From positions 1 through 64,000 of the forward strand of contig CAYMPH010000002.1 in assembly GCA_964392365.1 (NCBI GenBank): DNA of 64,000 nt, given 5' to 3'. The notes under the pieces are model-generated. The model had not been told where the DNA came from. It did not search any database and saw nothing but the letters and a program-made list of their open reading frames with translations. The stretch is from CAYMPH01 sp964392365 (GTDB lineage: Bacteria; Spirochaetota; UBA4802; UBA5550). Positions 7,716 through 16,035 of this stretch are shown piece by piece; within the stretch, counting starts at the first letter, position 1, and every line of letters starts with the position of its first letter. The position numbers and the translations under genes are program-made.

Positions 7716-8783
7716 TTACACGTTAAATCTGAAATGAACAATATCGCCATCTTCAACAATATAATCTTTTCCCATTACCAGAAGCTTTCCGGCTTTTTTC
7801 ACAGCATCTTCACTTCCCAGTGAAATCAGGTCATTGTATTTTATAACTTCAGCGCGGATAAATCCTCTCTGGATATCCTTGTGGATGGCACCTGCAGCTA
7901 TCGGAGCTGATGAGCCGCTTCTTATCTGCCACTGCCTTACCTCGTCTTCACCTACAGTAAAAAAAGATATCAGGCCCAGCGTTTTCATTGCAAGAGCAGT
8001 AAGAATATTCAGAGCCGGTTCTTTTATTCCTGCATCAGACATGAATTCCTTGCGTTCTTCTGAAGAATCAAGAACAGCAATTTCAGACTCAAGCTTTGCA
8101 GAAACAATCATAAAATCAAGGCCGAGATTTGAATATTTTTCTGTCATTTTCTGAACAAGGGAATTGTCTCCTGCTGAAGAATCATCCACATTTAAAACTA
8201 TCAGCATCTTTTTAAAAGTGATGAAAGGGTAGCTGCCTATAAGTTTTTCTTCTTCCTCTGTAAGAGTAAATGTTCTCAGGTGCAGATCTGATTCAAGATG
8301 TGCCTTTAATTTTTCAAGAAGAGCTGCTTCCTCGTCACCTGATTTATCATTTTTCTTTGTTCTGTTTTTTTCTATTCTTTCAAGTCTCTTCTCGATAAAA
8401 ATAAGATCATACATTGTAAGTTCTGAATTGATCGAATCTATATCTCTCTCGGAATTCACTGAGCCGTTTACATGATATATAGAATCATCGTTAAACGCTC
8501 TCACTACATGGCAGAGTGCATCCATATCTGCAATGTCCCTGAAAATAGATCCTTCTTTTATTGTGTTGGCTTCTATTTTAGGAAGAAGCTCAATCTGAAT
8601 TCTCGCTGGAGCTTCTTTTTTAGGTTTGAACATCTTAACAAGCTCGTCGAACCGTTCATCCCGGACAGCAGCAACACCGGAAACAGCTTTTGCTGATTCT
8701 GTAATATTGATTTTAGATCCGGTTAACAGTTCAAAAAGTATTTTTTTGCCTGTTTGAGGCAGGCCAATAATTCCAAGTTTCAT
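7716..8783 (-). CDS. YchF/OLA1-like GTP/ATP-binding protein with degenerate G motifs
   Basis: A 355-residue protein with the YchF layout: P-loop domain, helical insertion and C-terminal TGS-type domain (IKYNDLISLGSEDAVKKAGK, GKDYIVEDGDIVHFRF). YchF proteins are ribosome-associated P-loop NTPases that prefer ATP. The usual G1 NVGKST is here QTGKKI, the DxPG switch II motif is replaced by FRDIADMDALCHVV, and the NVDE-like G4 reads LNVDDSS. TFFTVGEDEVRQW of the classic family is recognisable as SFFTVGEDEVRQW. It is clearly this family, but a diverged branch in which hydrolysis may be altered. AGAGGAT precedes the ATG. Confidence 0.85.
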   Translation of the reverse strand: MKLGIIGLPQTGKKILFELLTGSKINITESAKAVSGVAAVRDERFDELVKMFKPKKEAPARIQIELLPKIEANTIKEGSIFRDIADMDALCHVVRAFNDDSIYHVNGSVNSERDIDSINSELTMYDLIFIEKRLERIEKNRTKKNDKSGDEEAALLEKLKAHLESDLHLRTFTLTEEEEKLIGSYPFITFKKMLIVLNVDDSSAGDNSLVQKMTEKYSNLGLDFMIVSAKLESEIAVLDSSEERKEFMSDAGIKEPALNILTALAMKTLGLISFFTVGEDEVRQWQIRSGSSAPIAAGAIHKDIQRGFIRAEVIKYNDLISLGSEDAVKKAGKLLVMGKDYIVEDGDIVHFRFNV

Positions 8784-8811
8784 ATAATCCTCTTTTGTGA
8801 ATTTTTTTTTA

Positions 8812-8912
8812 TGTCATTCCCGCAAAAGGGGAATCCGGCTTTTCTGGAACATATATTTAAATAAAATATATGCAAAATGTGAGATATCTGCACTCGCCCG
8901 GCTGGAATGACA
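8812..8912. repeat. MITE-like 101-bp element with terminal inverted repeats
   Basis: TGTCATTCC at 8812-8820 is matched by GGAATGACA at 8904-8912, giving 9-bp perfect terminal inverted repeats. Inside lie nested palindromes: ATTCCC-7-GGGAAT at 8816-8834 and CATATATTT/AAATATATG at 8849-8873. The GTCATTCCCGC...GGGAATCC wording is the type often seen in miniature repeats of many bacterial genomes. It fills the gap between two minus-strand genes and encodes nothing. I did not find a second full copy in this window. Confidence 0.65.
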
Positions 8913-8929
8913 AAATTATTTTATTAAAA

Positions 8930-10474
8930 TCATTCAAGAGCTTTATTGGCTTCTTTGTCAAGTTCTTCAGAAATTTTACTTATAATTTTTGAAGACTCTA
9001 AAAGTTTCGAAGAAATTTCAATTATCTCAAGACTGGTTTGTGAAATATCAGCAGTAGTCTTTACGGATTTATCTGCTGAAACCAGCTGCTCGGATGTTAC
9101 ATTTTCAATTGATTCGCTGGATTCATTTAATGCTTCATTGAATTCAATTACGGAAAAAATAGTTTTTGCAAGATCATCTATTAAATTTTTTATCTGATTT
9201 ATTGTTTCATGCATTCCGTCAACAGATGAATTCAGTTTATCTGTAATTTCATAAGATTCCATTATCATGGAATCGCTCTGATTGATCAGAGACTTGTTTT
9301 CAAGAATAATTTTACCTATCTCTTTTGAGTTTGCTGTTGTGGCATCCGCAAGTTTAGAAATTTCATTGGCAACAACAGCAAATCCCTTTCCCGCATCCCC
9401 GGCACGTGCAGCTTCGATAGAGGCATTCAGAGACAGAAGGTTTACTTTGTCAGCAATATCGTTGATGACCTGAACAAATTTTTCCATTTCCTGGCTTTTG
9501 TTTTTTAATATATCAAAACTTTCCCGCGCTTTAAGAATCTGGGAGATAGATCCTGTTGAAAATGAAGCTGCAGATCCGAGCCTTTCTGATACCTCTGCAG
9601 AGCTTTTTTTAACGCTGCCGTTTAATTCCATAAGCTTGTTCAGCAGCTTAACAGAAGAGACGAATTCTGCAAAAAGTGAAGTTGAAATATCCATCAGCTG
9701 TTCAGCATTTTTTTTCATGCTTATGAGAGAAGTGCTGATTTCTTCTATAAAATTTGATTGTGTTTTCGATATTTCATTCATTTTTAGAGATATTATTTCG
9801 TTTGAATCGGTTTCATTTTTCATTATTGCCGTGGAATTTTTTATTGCACGCGCTATATTTTTTAAATTAGAAATTGAATCCTCTGTTTTTTCATTTTTAT
9901 CCAATGCAATAAACAGCAGTTTGTTTGCTGCATCTGCGCCGGCTGCAGCTCCGATTCCTGTTAAAATATAAGCTATATATTTGATAATAACATTTGATTC
10001 AGATCCGGCAGGTATAGATTCCGGTGATATATAAAAAAGAATTGTCTGTCCGGAAAGAACAAACAGCAGGGTGTATAATGTAACTTTTTTATCAAAATAA
10101 AAACCGCTGAGAGCTAAGGCGATATAATATGTAGTGAAGATTTCTGTTGTGTTTGAAAAAACAAACTGGAATATCCATAATGATATTAAAATGCCTGTAA
10201 TATTTATATATTGTGAGATTTTATTTTTTTGTGTAAGCCTTGCCAGGAAAATTGTCAGCGCAAGAATCAATGAAAGTATTACAAACTCAATTCCAATTTT
10301 TAAATAGGTCAGTTCAGGAGATCCCTTGCCTGTAAATTTAATTATTAAGGTGGCTAAATTACCGAATAAAACTACAGCTGCAAAAGCAACAGCAAATCTG
10401 AGGTTGTTGTTTTTTGTAATATTGAGAAGAAGCTCATTTCTACTGTTTAATTTTTCTTTTTTGCCGGAGCCCAT
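8930..10474 (-). CDS. Methyl-accepting chemotaxis protein with multi-helix membrane sensor module
   Basis: A 514-residue protein. Residues ~20-195 contain about six hydrophobic helices with short loops and no large periplasmic domain. The C-terminal ~300 residues are a coiled-coil signalling domain with the signature INDIADKVNLLSLNASIEAARAGDAGKGFAVVANEISKLAD split across the hairpin tip. Such receptors control CheA and hence flagellar rotation. There is no HAMP domain I can recognise. The membrane-embedded sensor suggests detection within or near the bilayer (redox, lipid or small permeable ligands). No che gene is adjacent, so it is an orphan receptor gene. Confidence 0.92.
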   Translation of the reverse strand: MGSGKKEKLNSRNELLLNITKNNNLRFAVAFAAVVLFGNLATLIIKFTGKGSPELTYLKIGIEFVILSLILALTIFLARLTQKNKISQYINITGILISLWIFQFVFSNTTEIFTTYYIALALSGFYFDKKVTLYTLLFVLSGQTILFYISPESIPAGSESNVIIKYIAYILTGIGAAAGADAANKLLFIALDKNEKTEDSISNLKNIARAIKNSTAIMKNETDSNEIISLKMNEISKTQSNFIEEISTSLISMKKNAEQLMDISTSLFAEFVSSVKLLNKLMELNGSVKKSSAEVSERLGSAASFSTGSISQILKARESFDILKNKSQEMEKFVQVINDIADKVNLLSLNASIEAARAGDAGKGFAVVANEISKLADATTANSKEIGKIILENKSLINQSDSMIMESYEITDKLNSSVDGMHETINQIKNLIDDLAKTIFSVIEFNEALNESSESIENVTSEQLVSADKSVKTTADISQTSLEIIEISSKLLESSKIISKISEELDKEANKALE

Positions 10475-10804
10475 CTGTAATACCTTAAATGGAAATAGTT
10501 GCTATTTTTTCTAAATATTTATTCTAATATAGAAGATTTATTAGATAGAAATGTAATTTTAATAGAGCTTTCATTAACCTGTCAATGAAATATTAATTCT
10601 TGACATCGTAGAGCTTAGAAAAAAAGTAATATTTTAATTTGTTTCAAACTTTTATGCTTAAACCGGTTTTTATCCTTGCGGATACTGAAATTATTCTCGT
10701 CTTAATTGCCGGGATAAATATTTTGAATATATTCATCTGCAAGTGTAATCCATCGCCTGACCGGGAATGAAAGCAATAGAGAATTATTATAACAGGTTGT
10801 CATT
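10475..10804. other. Divergent intergenic region between chemotaxis receptor and lysA
   Basis: This 330-bp gap separates divergent genes and must contain both promoters. I see a TTGACA at 10600-10605 without a well-spaced -10 box, and no convincing hairpin, riboswitch or RNA gene. A lysine riboswitch was looked for and not recognised. Confidence 0.5.
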
Positions 10805-12055
10805 ATGAACAGAAAAGAGATCCCATTTACAAAAAATCAGATAGAAGATATAATAAAAAAATATCCGACTCCTTTTCATATATATGATGAGAAAGGGATA
10901 AGAGAGAATGCACGTAAACTCAAAGAAGCTTTTTCATGGAATAACGGATTCAGGGAATTTTTTGCTGTTAAGGCAGCACCGAATCCATATTTGATGAAAA
11001 TTATGAAAGAGGAGGGATTCGGTTCAGACAGCAGTTCATTAGCTGAACTTGTCCTTTCCGGTAAATCCGGCATAACAGGTGAAAATATATTTTTTTCTTC
11101 TAATGATACGCCAGCTGAAGAATTTATCAAAGCCAGGGAGCTCGGAGCTGTCATCAATCTGGATGATTTTTCGCATATTGATTTTCTTGAAAAAGTATGC
11201 GGTCTTCCTGATATTCTCAGCTTCAGATACAATCCGGGTCCATTGCGCGAAGGAAATGCAATTATAGGTCACCCGGAAGAAGCGAAATACGGCTTTACCA
11301 GAGAGCAGCTTTTCAAAGGGTTTGAAATTATTAAAAGCAGGGGAGTTAAGCGATTCGGTCTGCATACAATGGTTGCATCGAACGAGCTGAGCCCGGATTA
11401 TTTTATCGAGAACGCGCGTATGCTTTTTGAGCTGGCTCTTGAGATTAATTCTAAAATTGGAATAAAATTTGAATTCGTAAATATGGGAGGCGGATTCGGA
11501 ATCCCGTACAAGCCGGAACAGACTGCAGTAGATATGGCATATGTCGGCAAAGGCATCCGTATGGAATATGAGAAAATGATCACAGGCACAGATCTTCATC
11601 CGCTGAAAATTTATATGGAAAGCGGAAGAATGATGACCGGGCCGTACGGTTATCTTGTCGCGAAGGTGCTTCATAAAAAGGAAATATATAAAAATTATAT
11701 CGGACTTGACGCGTGCATGGCTAACTTAATGAGGCCGGGCTTGTATGGTGCATACCATCACATAACCGTTCCAGGCAAGGAAGATAAACCTAATAATACA
11801 AAATATGATGTAACAGGATCGTTATGTGAGAATAACGATAAGTTTGCCGTGGACAGAATGCTTCCGGAAATAGAGATCGGAGATATAATTGTTATTCACG
11901 ACACTGGTGCGCACGGTCACTCAATGGGATTTAATTATAATGGGAAACTCCGTTCAGCAGAACTGCTTCTGAAAGAAGACGGCAGTGTGGATTTGATCAG
12001 AAGGCCGGAGACTCTTGATGATCTTTTTGCAACTCTAGATTTTTCACGTATTTGA
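10805..12055 (+). CDS. lysA: Diaminopimelate decarboxylase
   Basis: A 416-residue fold-type III PLP enzyme that converts meso-diaminopimelate to L-lysine and CO2. Visible markers are the PLP lysine in FFAVKAAPN (near residue 57), VNMGGGFGIPY for phosphate binding, MESGRMMTGPYG, the active-site cysteine in GSLCENND and DTGAHGHSMGFNYNG near the end. The substrate-binding pattern fits DAP decarboxylase better than ornithine decarboxylase. The long divergence from standard LysA (HTMVASNEL where H-x-GS is usual) means a related D-amino-acid or carboxynorspermidine-type decarboxylase remains possible. The 3' end overlaps the convergent phosphoesterase gene by 12 bp. Confidence 0.85.
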   Translation: MNRKEIPFTKNQIEDIIKKYPTPFHIYDEKGIRENARKLKEAFSWNNGFREFFAVKAAPNPYLMKIMKEEGFGSDSSSLAELVLSGKSGITGENIFFSSNDTPAEEFIKARELGAVINLDDFSHIDFLEKVCGLPDILSFRYNPGPLREGNAIIGHPEEAKYGFTREQLFKGFEIIKSRGVKRFGLHTMVASNELSPDYFIENARMLFELALEINSKIGIKFEFVNMGGGFGIPYKPEQTAVDMAYVGKGIRMEYEKMITGTDLHPLKIYMESGRMMTGPYGYLVAKVLHKKEIYKNYIGLDACMANLMRPGLYGAYHHITVPGKEDKPNNTKYDVTGSLCENNDKFAVDRMLPEIEIGDIIVIHDTGAHGHSMGFNYNGKLRSAELLLKEDGSVDLIRRPETLDDLFATLDFSRI

Positions 12056-13723
12056 AAAATTTTCCTGCTGCAGATATTCGCTTATTTTTTTCTTTATGTA
12101 CCCTGGGATCTTAATCCCAAGAGATTTGAGTCTTGATTCATATTTATCGAAAGATTTAATATGCGTGCTCGTTGTTGCGAATATCTTGAAATATGCCCTG
12201 ATGCTGCCCTCTAATTCCTTCTTCAGTTCCTGATCCTGATTGATCATATCCTCAAGAGAAGAAATTATTTTATAGTTAATAGGTCTGCATATGGATCTGT
12301 AAACAATAAACCGCTGCGTAAGTTCGCTTTCAAAATTCCTGTATCTGATGTCATGCTCTAAAGTTACAAGGTCAATGCAGTCTATAACCTCAAACTTGTA
12401 CTTATCTCCAAGAGTTTCAGCCAGCAGAGTTTTGGCTTTCTCAAGTGTACCGCATCCCCGTCTTGTGTCATAGCACTCCTGGCCGCATTTGAGATATAGC
12501 ACAATGTCAATATCAGAGCTTTCCAGCGACATGCCGACATTGACCGACCCGACAATGTCAATGGCGATATTGTCGAATTCCCCTTTCATAAGCTTTATTG
12601 AATTTTCCAGGCTTTCCAGCCTGTTTTCGGTTTCAACAGTCTGATACATGCGGAAATAATGCTTGATATCATTGAAAAGAACTATCTCCCTGATGGTAGT
12701 TACTTTCTCTGAATCTATGTCGTAGTTTACAAATCTTTTCCTGGCATTAAATCTGTCTTCATCAATAATTTCCTCTTCCCAGGAATTTTCATTTTTATGA
12801 TATTCAGCAATATCATAAATTCTTTCGCCAACAAGTTTTCTGTGTAAAATCTTAACAGGTTCTTTTTCATCGAAATCGATCTGATAGAAAAATCCTCCTT
12901 CGGAAATTTCTCCTGTAGGTGTAAGAACCTGACCGAAATTTGACGGATTGAGGAATACGCATCCGTTTAAATATTTAAATCCCCAGTCTGAATGAATATG
13001 TCCTGAAAGGCATAGTTTAACCGGATTATTGGAAGTGTAAGTTCTCAGGGCAGGTGAGCCTGATTCACCTTTATTCATCAGCCTGTCGAGTACTCCCAGC
13101 GGCGGCTGGTGAACTGCGATAATATCCGGCTTAATTGCCTTGAAGAAAGTATAAAGATCATTTTTCTGATCATTCACATCTTTTCCTGCGCCGTACTTTA
13201 TTATATATTTTTCAGGAATTCCTCCAGTCCAGATATCCGCTCCTCCATACCCTGCAATTTTCAATCCCTCATGCTGATGCCATCTGAGATGAAGATCTCT
13301 TTCATGCAGCGATGTGAATTTCATATCCATGTCGTAATTTCCCGGAAGGGTGAAAACTCTTGCAGATGATTTCATAAACATTATATTTTCAAGAACCTTG
13401 TACTTCTGCTGCATTACACGGCGTGCTCTGATTGTATACTGCTGGTATTTGCTGCCTTTATCCTGAATGTCATCCTGAGTCTCAGGCATTTCAAGCAGGT
13501 TGTCAACAAAGTCTTCAAGCACCATATGCTCCTGCTCCATGGACTTCCGGAGAGTTACGAAGAAAGACTGTATCTCGAAATAACTGATTGCAGTTTCCAT
13601 ATTATAAAAAGGGATGTCAATAAGGTCGCCTGAAATAATATATATATCTGCAACGGTTTCAAATAAAAGAGTGGATACATGTTCAAATGCGCCGTGTATG
13701 TCTGTGAGGTATATCAGTTTCAT
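12044..13723 (-). CDS. Metallophosphoesterase-nucleotidyltransferase fusion protein
   Basis: A 559-residue protein with two enzymatic modules. Residues 1 to ~300 are a calcineurin-type phosphoesterase: TDIHG, SGDLID, PGNYD, HQPPLG and LSGHIHSDWG. The usual GNH is GNY here. Residues ~385-480 carry a polymerase-beta-type nucleotidyltransferase motif, GSVNVGMSLESSDIDIVLY, i.e. GS-x-x-x-G with the paired aspartates DID; a third acidic residue may be in KFEVIDCID. The C-terminal ~80 residues are helical. One half could add a nucleotide and the other remove a phosphoryl or nucleotidyl group, but no substrate is indicated. It stands alone. I do not know a named family with this fusion. Confidence 0.8.
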   Translation of the reverse strand: MKLIYLTDIHGAFEHVSTLLFETVADIYIISGDLIDIPFYNMETAISYFEIQSFFVTLRKSMEQEHMVLEDFVDNLLEMPETQDDIQDKGSKYQQYTIRARRVMQQKYKVLENIMFMKSSARVFTLPGNYDMDMKFTSLHERDLHLRWHQHEGLKIAGYGGADIWTGGIPEKYIIKYGAGKDVNDQKNDLYTFFKAIKPDIIAVHQPPLGVLDRLMNKGESGSPALRTYTSNNPVKLCLSGHIHSDWGFKYLNGCVFLNPSNFGQVLTPTGEISEGGFFYQIDFDEKEPVKILHRKLVGERIYDIAEYHKNENSWEEEIIDEDRFNARKRFVNYDIDSEKVTTIREIVLFNDIKHYFRMYQTVETENRLESLENSIKLMKGEFDNIAIDIVGSVNVGMSLESSDIDIVLYLKCGQECYDTRRGCGTLEKAKTLLAETLGDKYKFEVIDCIDLVTLEHDIRYRNFESELTQRFIVYRSICRPINYKIISSLEDMINQDQELKKELEGSIRAYFKIFATTSTHIKSFDKYESRLKSLGIKIPGYIKKKISEYLQQENFSNT

Positions 13724-13899
13724 ATGAGTGATTTAATTTGCAGGCTGAATATTACTCAAGGATTTTTTTATAACATCAGAAAAAAACGTTCTCTGAATAT
13801 TTTCTCCGGGCAATTAATATATTGACTGCTAATCATTATTTTATTACTATAATATAAATACCAGTGCAGGTATAATCAAAATAATTATGGAGAATACCT

Positions 13900-14799
13900 A
13901 TGCTGGCATTTTTACCGGGACCGATCCTTGGAGTATTTACTTTTATTCTATATATATTAAACTCCCTCTTTTTTACAATTCCTCTTATTCCGGCTGTAAT
14001 TTTAAAACTGATAGTGCCATTTAAATTCTGGAAATCTTTCTGGAATAAAGTACTGAATTTTATTGCTGACAGCTGGATCCGCGTGAACAATCTCAATATG
14101 AGTCTTACCAAAAATATCAAGTGGGATATCAGCGGTCTTGATGAGGCAGGTTTAAAACTCGACGAGTGGTATCTTGTTATTGCAAATCATCAATGCTGGC
14201 TGGATGTTCTTGTGCTGCAGAAAATTTTCATAGGGAAAATTCCTTTTTTAAAATGTTTTATTAAACAGGAACTGTTCTGGCTGCCTGTTTTCGGCTTAAC
14301 CTGGTGGGCAATGGATTTTCCGTTCGTTAAAAGATACACAAGACAGCATTTGCTTAAGCATCCTGAAGATATAGGCCGGGATGTTGAAATTACCAGAAAA
14401 GCCTGCGAAAAGTTTAAATATTTTCCCACTGCAGTTATAAATTTTGTAGAAGGCACGCGATTTACTGAGGAAAAAAGAGATCTGCAGAAATCCCCTTTTA
14501 AAAACCTGATTATGCCTAAAGCAGGCGGAGTTTCGCTTGTTATGGATATTATGGGGGAAAGCCTGAATAAAATAGTAGATGTTACAATTTCTTATCCGCA
14601 GGGAATCAGATCATCCTGGGGATTTTTATCCGGTAAAATTACAGATATCAGAATTAAGGTGGAATCGCTTCCGGTTCCTAAAGATATAATCAAGCTTTAT
14701 ACCGGAATAGATGAAGATCAGAAAAAGATTCACGACTGGTTAAACGGAATCTGGGCAAATAAAGACAAAAAACTTTCAGCTATGCTGTTAAATGCCTAA
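13900..14799 (+). CDS. PlsC-family 1-acylglycerol-3-phosphate-type acyltransferase (YihG-like)
   Basis: A 299-residue membrane-associated acyltransferase. Two hydrophobic N-terminal helices precede the HX4D motif NHQCWLD and the downstream FVEGTRFT block that binds the phosphate. The order and the PFVKRYTR segment match the YihG/YihG-like lysophosphatidic acid acyltransferase branch that transfers acyl chains to lysophospholipids. GGAG stands 8 nt before the ATG. Its stop overlaps the stop of the convergent panB gene by 4 bp. The exact acyl acceptor is not readable. Confidence 0.88.
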   Translation: MLAFLPGPILGVFTFILYILNSLFFTIPLIPAVILKLIVPFKFWKSFWNKVLNFIADSWIRVNNLNMSLTKNIKWDISGLDEAGLKLDEWYLVIANHQCWLDVLVLQKIFIGKIPFLKCFIKQELFWLPVFGLTWWAMDFPFVKRYTRQHLLKHPEDIGRDVEITRKACEKFKYFPTAVINFVEGTRFTEEKRDLQKSPFKNLIMPKAGGVSLVMDIMGESLNKIVDVTISYPQGIRSSWGFLSGKITDIRIKVESLPVPKDIIKLYTGIDEDQKKIHDWLNGIWANKDKKLSAMLLNA

Positions 14800-15593
14800 T
14801 AGCAGTTTTTTTCTTCCGGAAATTTACCTGACTTTACTTCGCTGTCGTATTGATCAATAGCACTTTTCATAGTGGATGACAGCGATGCATATTTCTTCAG
14901 AAATTTCGGCTTGAATCCGTCATCCATTCCAAGCATGTCATTGACAACCAGCACCTGTCCGTTGCAGTATCTTCCGGCTCCGATTCCGATTGTAGGAATG
15001 CTTATTTTTTCTGATATTTCTTTAGCAAGAGTTTCCGGAACCATTTCCAGAACTATTGAAAAAGCACCTGCCTCTTCCAGGGCTATGGCATCTTCAATCA
15101 TTGCGAGTCTTTTTTCTTCATCTCTTCCCTGCACAGTGTATCCGCCTAATTTGTGAATTGATTGAGGTGTCAGCCCGATATGTCCCATTACAGGAATTGA
15201 AGCTTTTACAAGAGCCCTGACAGTTTCTGCAAAATCTCTTCCGCCCTCAAGCTTGACAGAATTCGTGCCGGTTTCTTTTAAAATTCTACCGCACGAATTG
15301 AGAGCCTGCTCAGGAGAAACCTGATAGCTCATGAAAGGCAGATCAGTAATAATAAATTTTGATGGTGCCCCGCGTCTTACAGCCTGGGAATGATAAATCA
15401 TATTATCCAGAGTAACAGGAATAGTGCTGTTATGACCGGAAAACACCATGCCAAGCGAATCGCCGACTAAAATGGCATCTATTCCGGTTTCGTTAATAAT
15501 TTTTGCAGTCGAAAAATCATAGCAGGTTATAACGGATATTGAAGTATTTGATTCTTTAAAAGATTTAAAATCGTTTATATTTTTTATACTCAC
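14796..15593 (-). CDS. panB: 3-methyl-2-oxobutanoate hydroxymethyltransferase
   Basis: A 265-residue TIM-barrel enzyme that makes ketopantoate from alpha-ketoisovalerate and methylene-tetrahydrofolate, the first committed step of pantothenate/CoA synthesis. Conserved blocks: ITCYDFSTAKI, VGDSLGMVFSGH (Mg-binding Asp), KLEGG, MGHIGLTPQS, and VLEMVPETLA with the catalytic glutamate. It starts with GTG preceded by CGGAG and lies 4 bp after folK, which supplies a folate precursor; the reaction uses a folate cofactor. Length matches the family. Confidence 0.95.
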   Translation of the reverse strand: MSIKNINDFKSFKESNTSISVITCYDFSTAKIINETGIDAILVGDSLGMVFSGHNSTIPVTLDNMIYHSQAVRRGAPSKFIITDLPFMSYQVSPEQALNSCGRILKETGTNSVKLEGGRDFAETVRALVKASIPVMGHIGLTPQSIHKLGGYTVQGRDEEKRLAMIEDAIALEEAGAFSIVLEMVPETLAKEISEKISIPTIGIGAGRYCNGQVLVVNDMLGMDDGFKPKFLKKYASLSSTMKSAIDQYDSEVKSGKFPEEKNCY

Positions 15594-15597
15594 ATTA

Positions 15598-16035
15598 TTA
15601 CTCCGTATATTTTTTCCCGGTAATCGGGTCTGTCAAATCAGGATCTAATTCAGCAAGATGGTCAAGAATAAATTTTCTGTTTTTGATTTCAGGATGAGGT
15701 ATTCTTAATTTATCTTTATCAATAATATGATCATTATATAGAAGAATATCAATATCTATGATTCTTGGTCCCTTAGGAATTGTTTTTATTCTTCCAATGG
15801 AGATTTCTATAGATTTAAGATTTTCAAGAAGTTTTATTGGAGAAAGTTCAGTTTCAATAATAATTATCTGATTAAAAAATTTAGGCTGATCTAAAACAAT
15901 TACCGGATCTGTTTCTAAAATGCTGCTTTCTTTTAATATTGCTGATCCGGAATCATTTAACAATTTTTTTGCTTTGGATATGTTTTCTTCGCGGTTTCCT
16001 AAATTTGATCCAAGTCCTATAAAAACGCGCGGCAC
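15598..16035 (-). CDS. folK: 2-amino-4-hydroxy-6-hydroxymethyldihydropteridine pyrophosphokinase
   Basis: A 145-residue HPPK that pyrophosphorylates 6-hydroxymethyl-dihydropterin with ATP in folate synthesis. Visible motifs are IGLGSNLGNREENI at the N-terminus, FFNQII, and GPRIIDIDILLY with the Mg-binding aspartates, then IPHPEIKNRKFIL. It begins with GTG overlapping the TAG of the upstream ATPase gene (TAGTG), so translation is probably coupled. folE2 for the pathway entry lies 20 kb away in the recA operon. Confidence 0.95.
   Translation of the reverse strand: MPRVFIGLGSNLGNREENISKAKKLLNDSGSAILKESSILETDPVIVLDQPKFFNQIIIIETELSPIKLLENLKSIEISIGRIKTIPKGPRIIDIDILLYNDHIIDKDKLRIPHPEIKNRKFILDHLAELDPDLTDPITGKKYTE

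Noticed and set aside
9498..9971. 157-residue frame on the plus strand opposite the chemotaxis receptor gene
   Set aside because: It is the antisense shadow of a well-recognised coding sequence and has low-complexity Ser/Phe composition.
10475..10804. Lysine riboswitch upstream of lysA
   Set aside because: No conserved helices or terminator/antiterminator pair recognised in the gap.
11039..11674. 211-residue minus-strand frame opposite lysA
   Set aside because: Antisense to a conserved gene, no recognisable motif.
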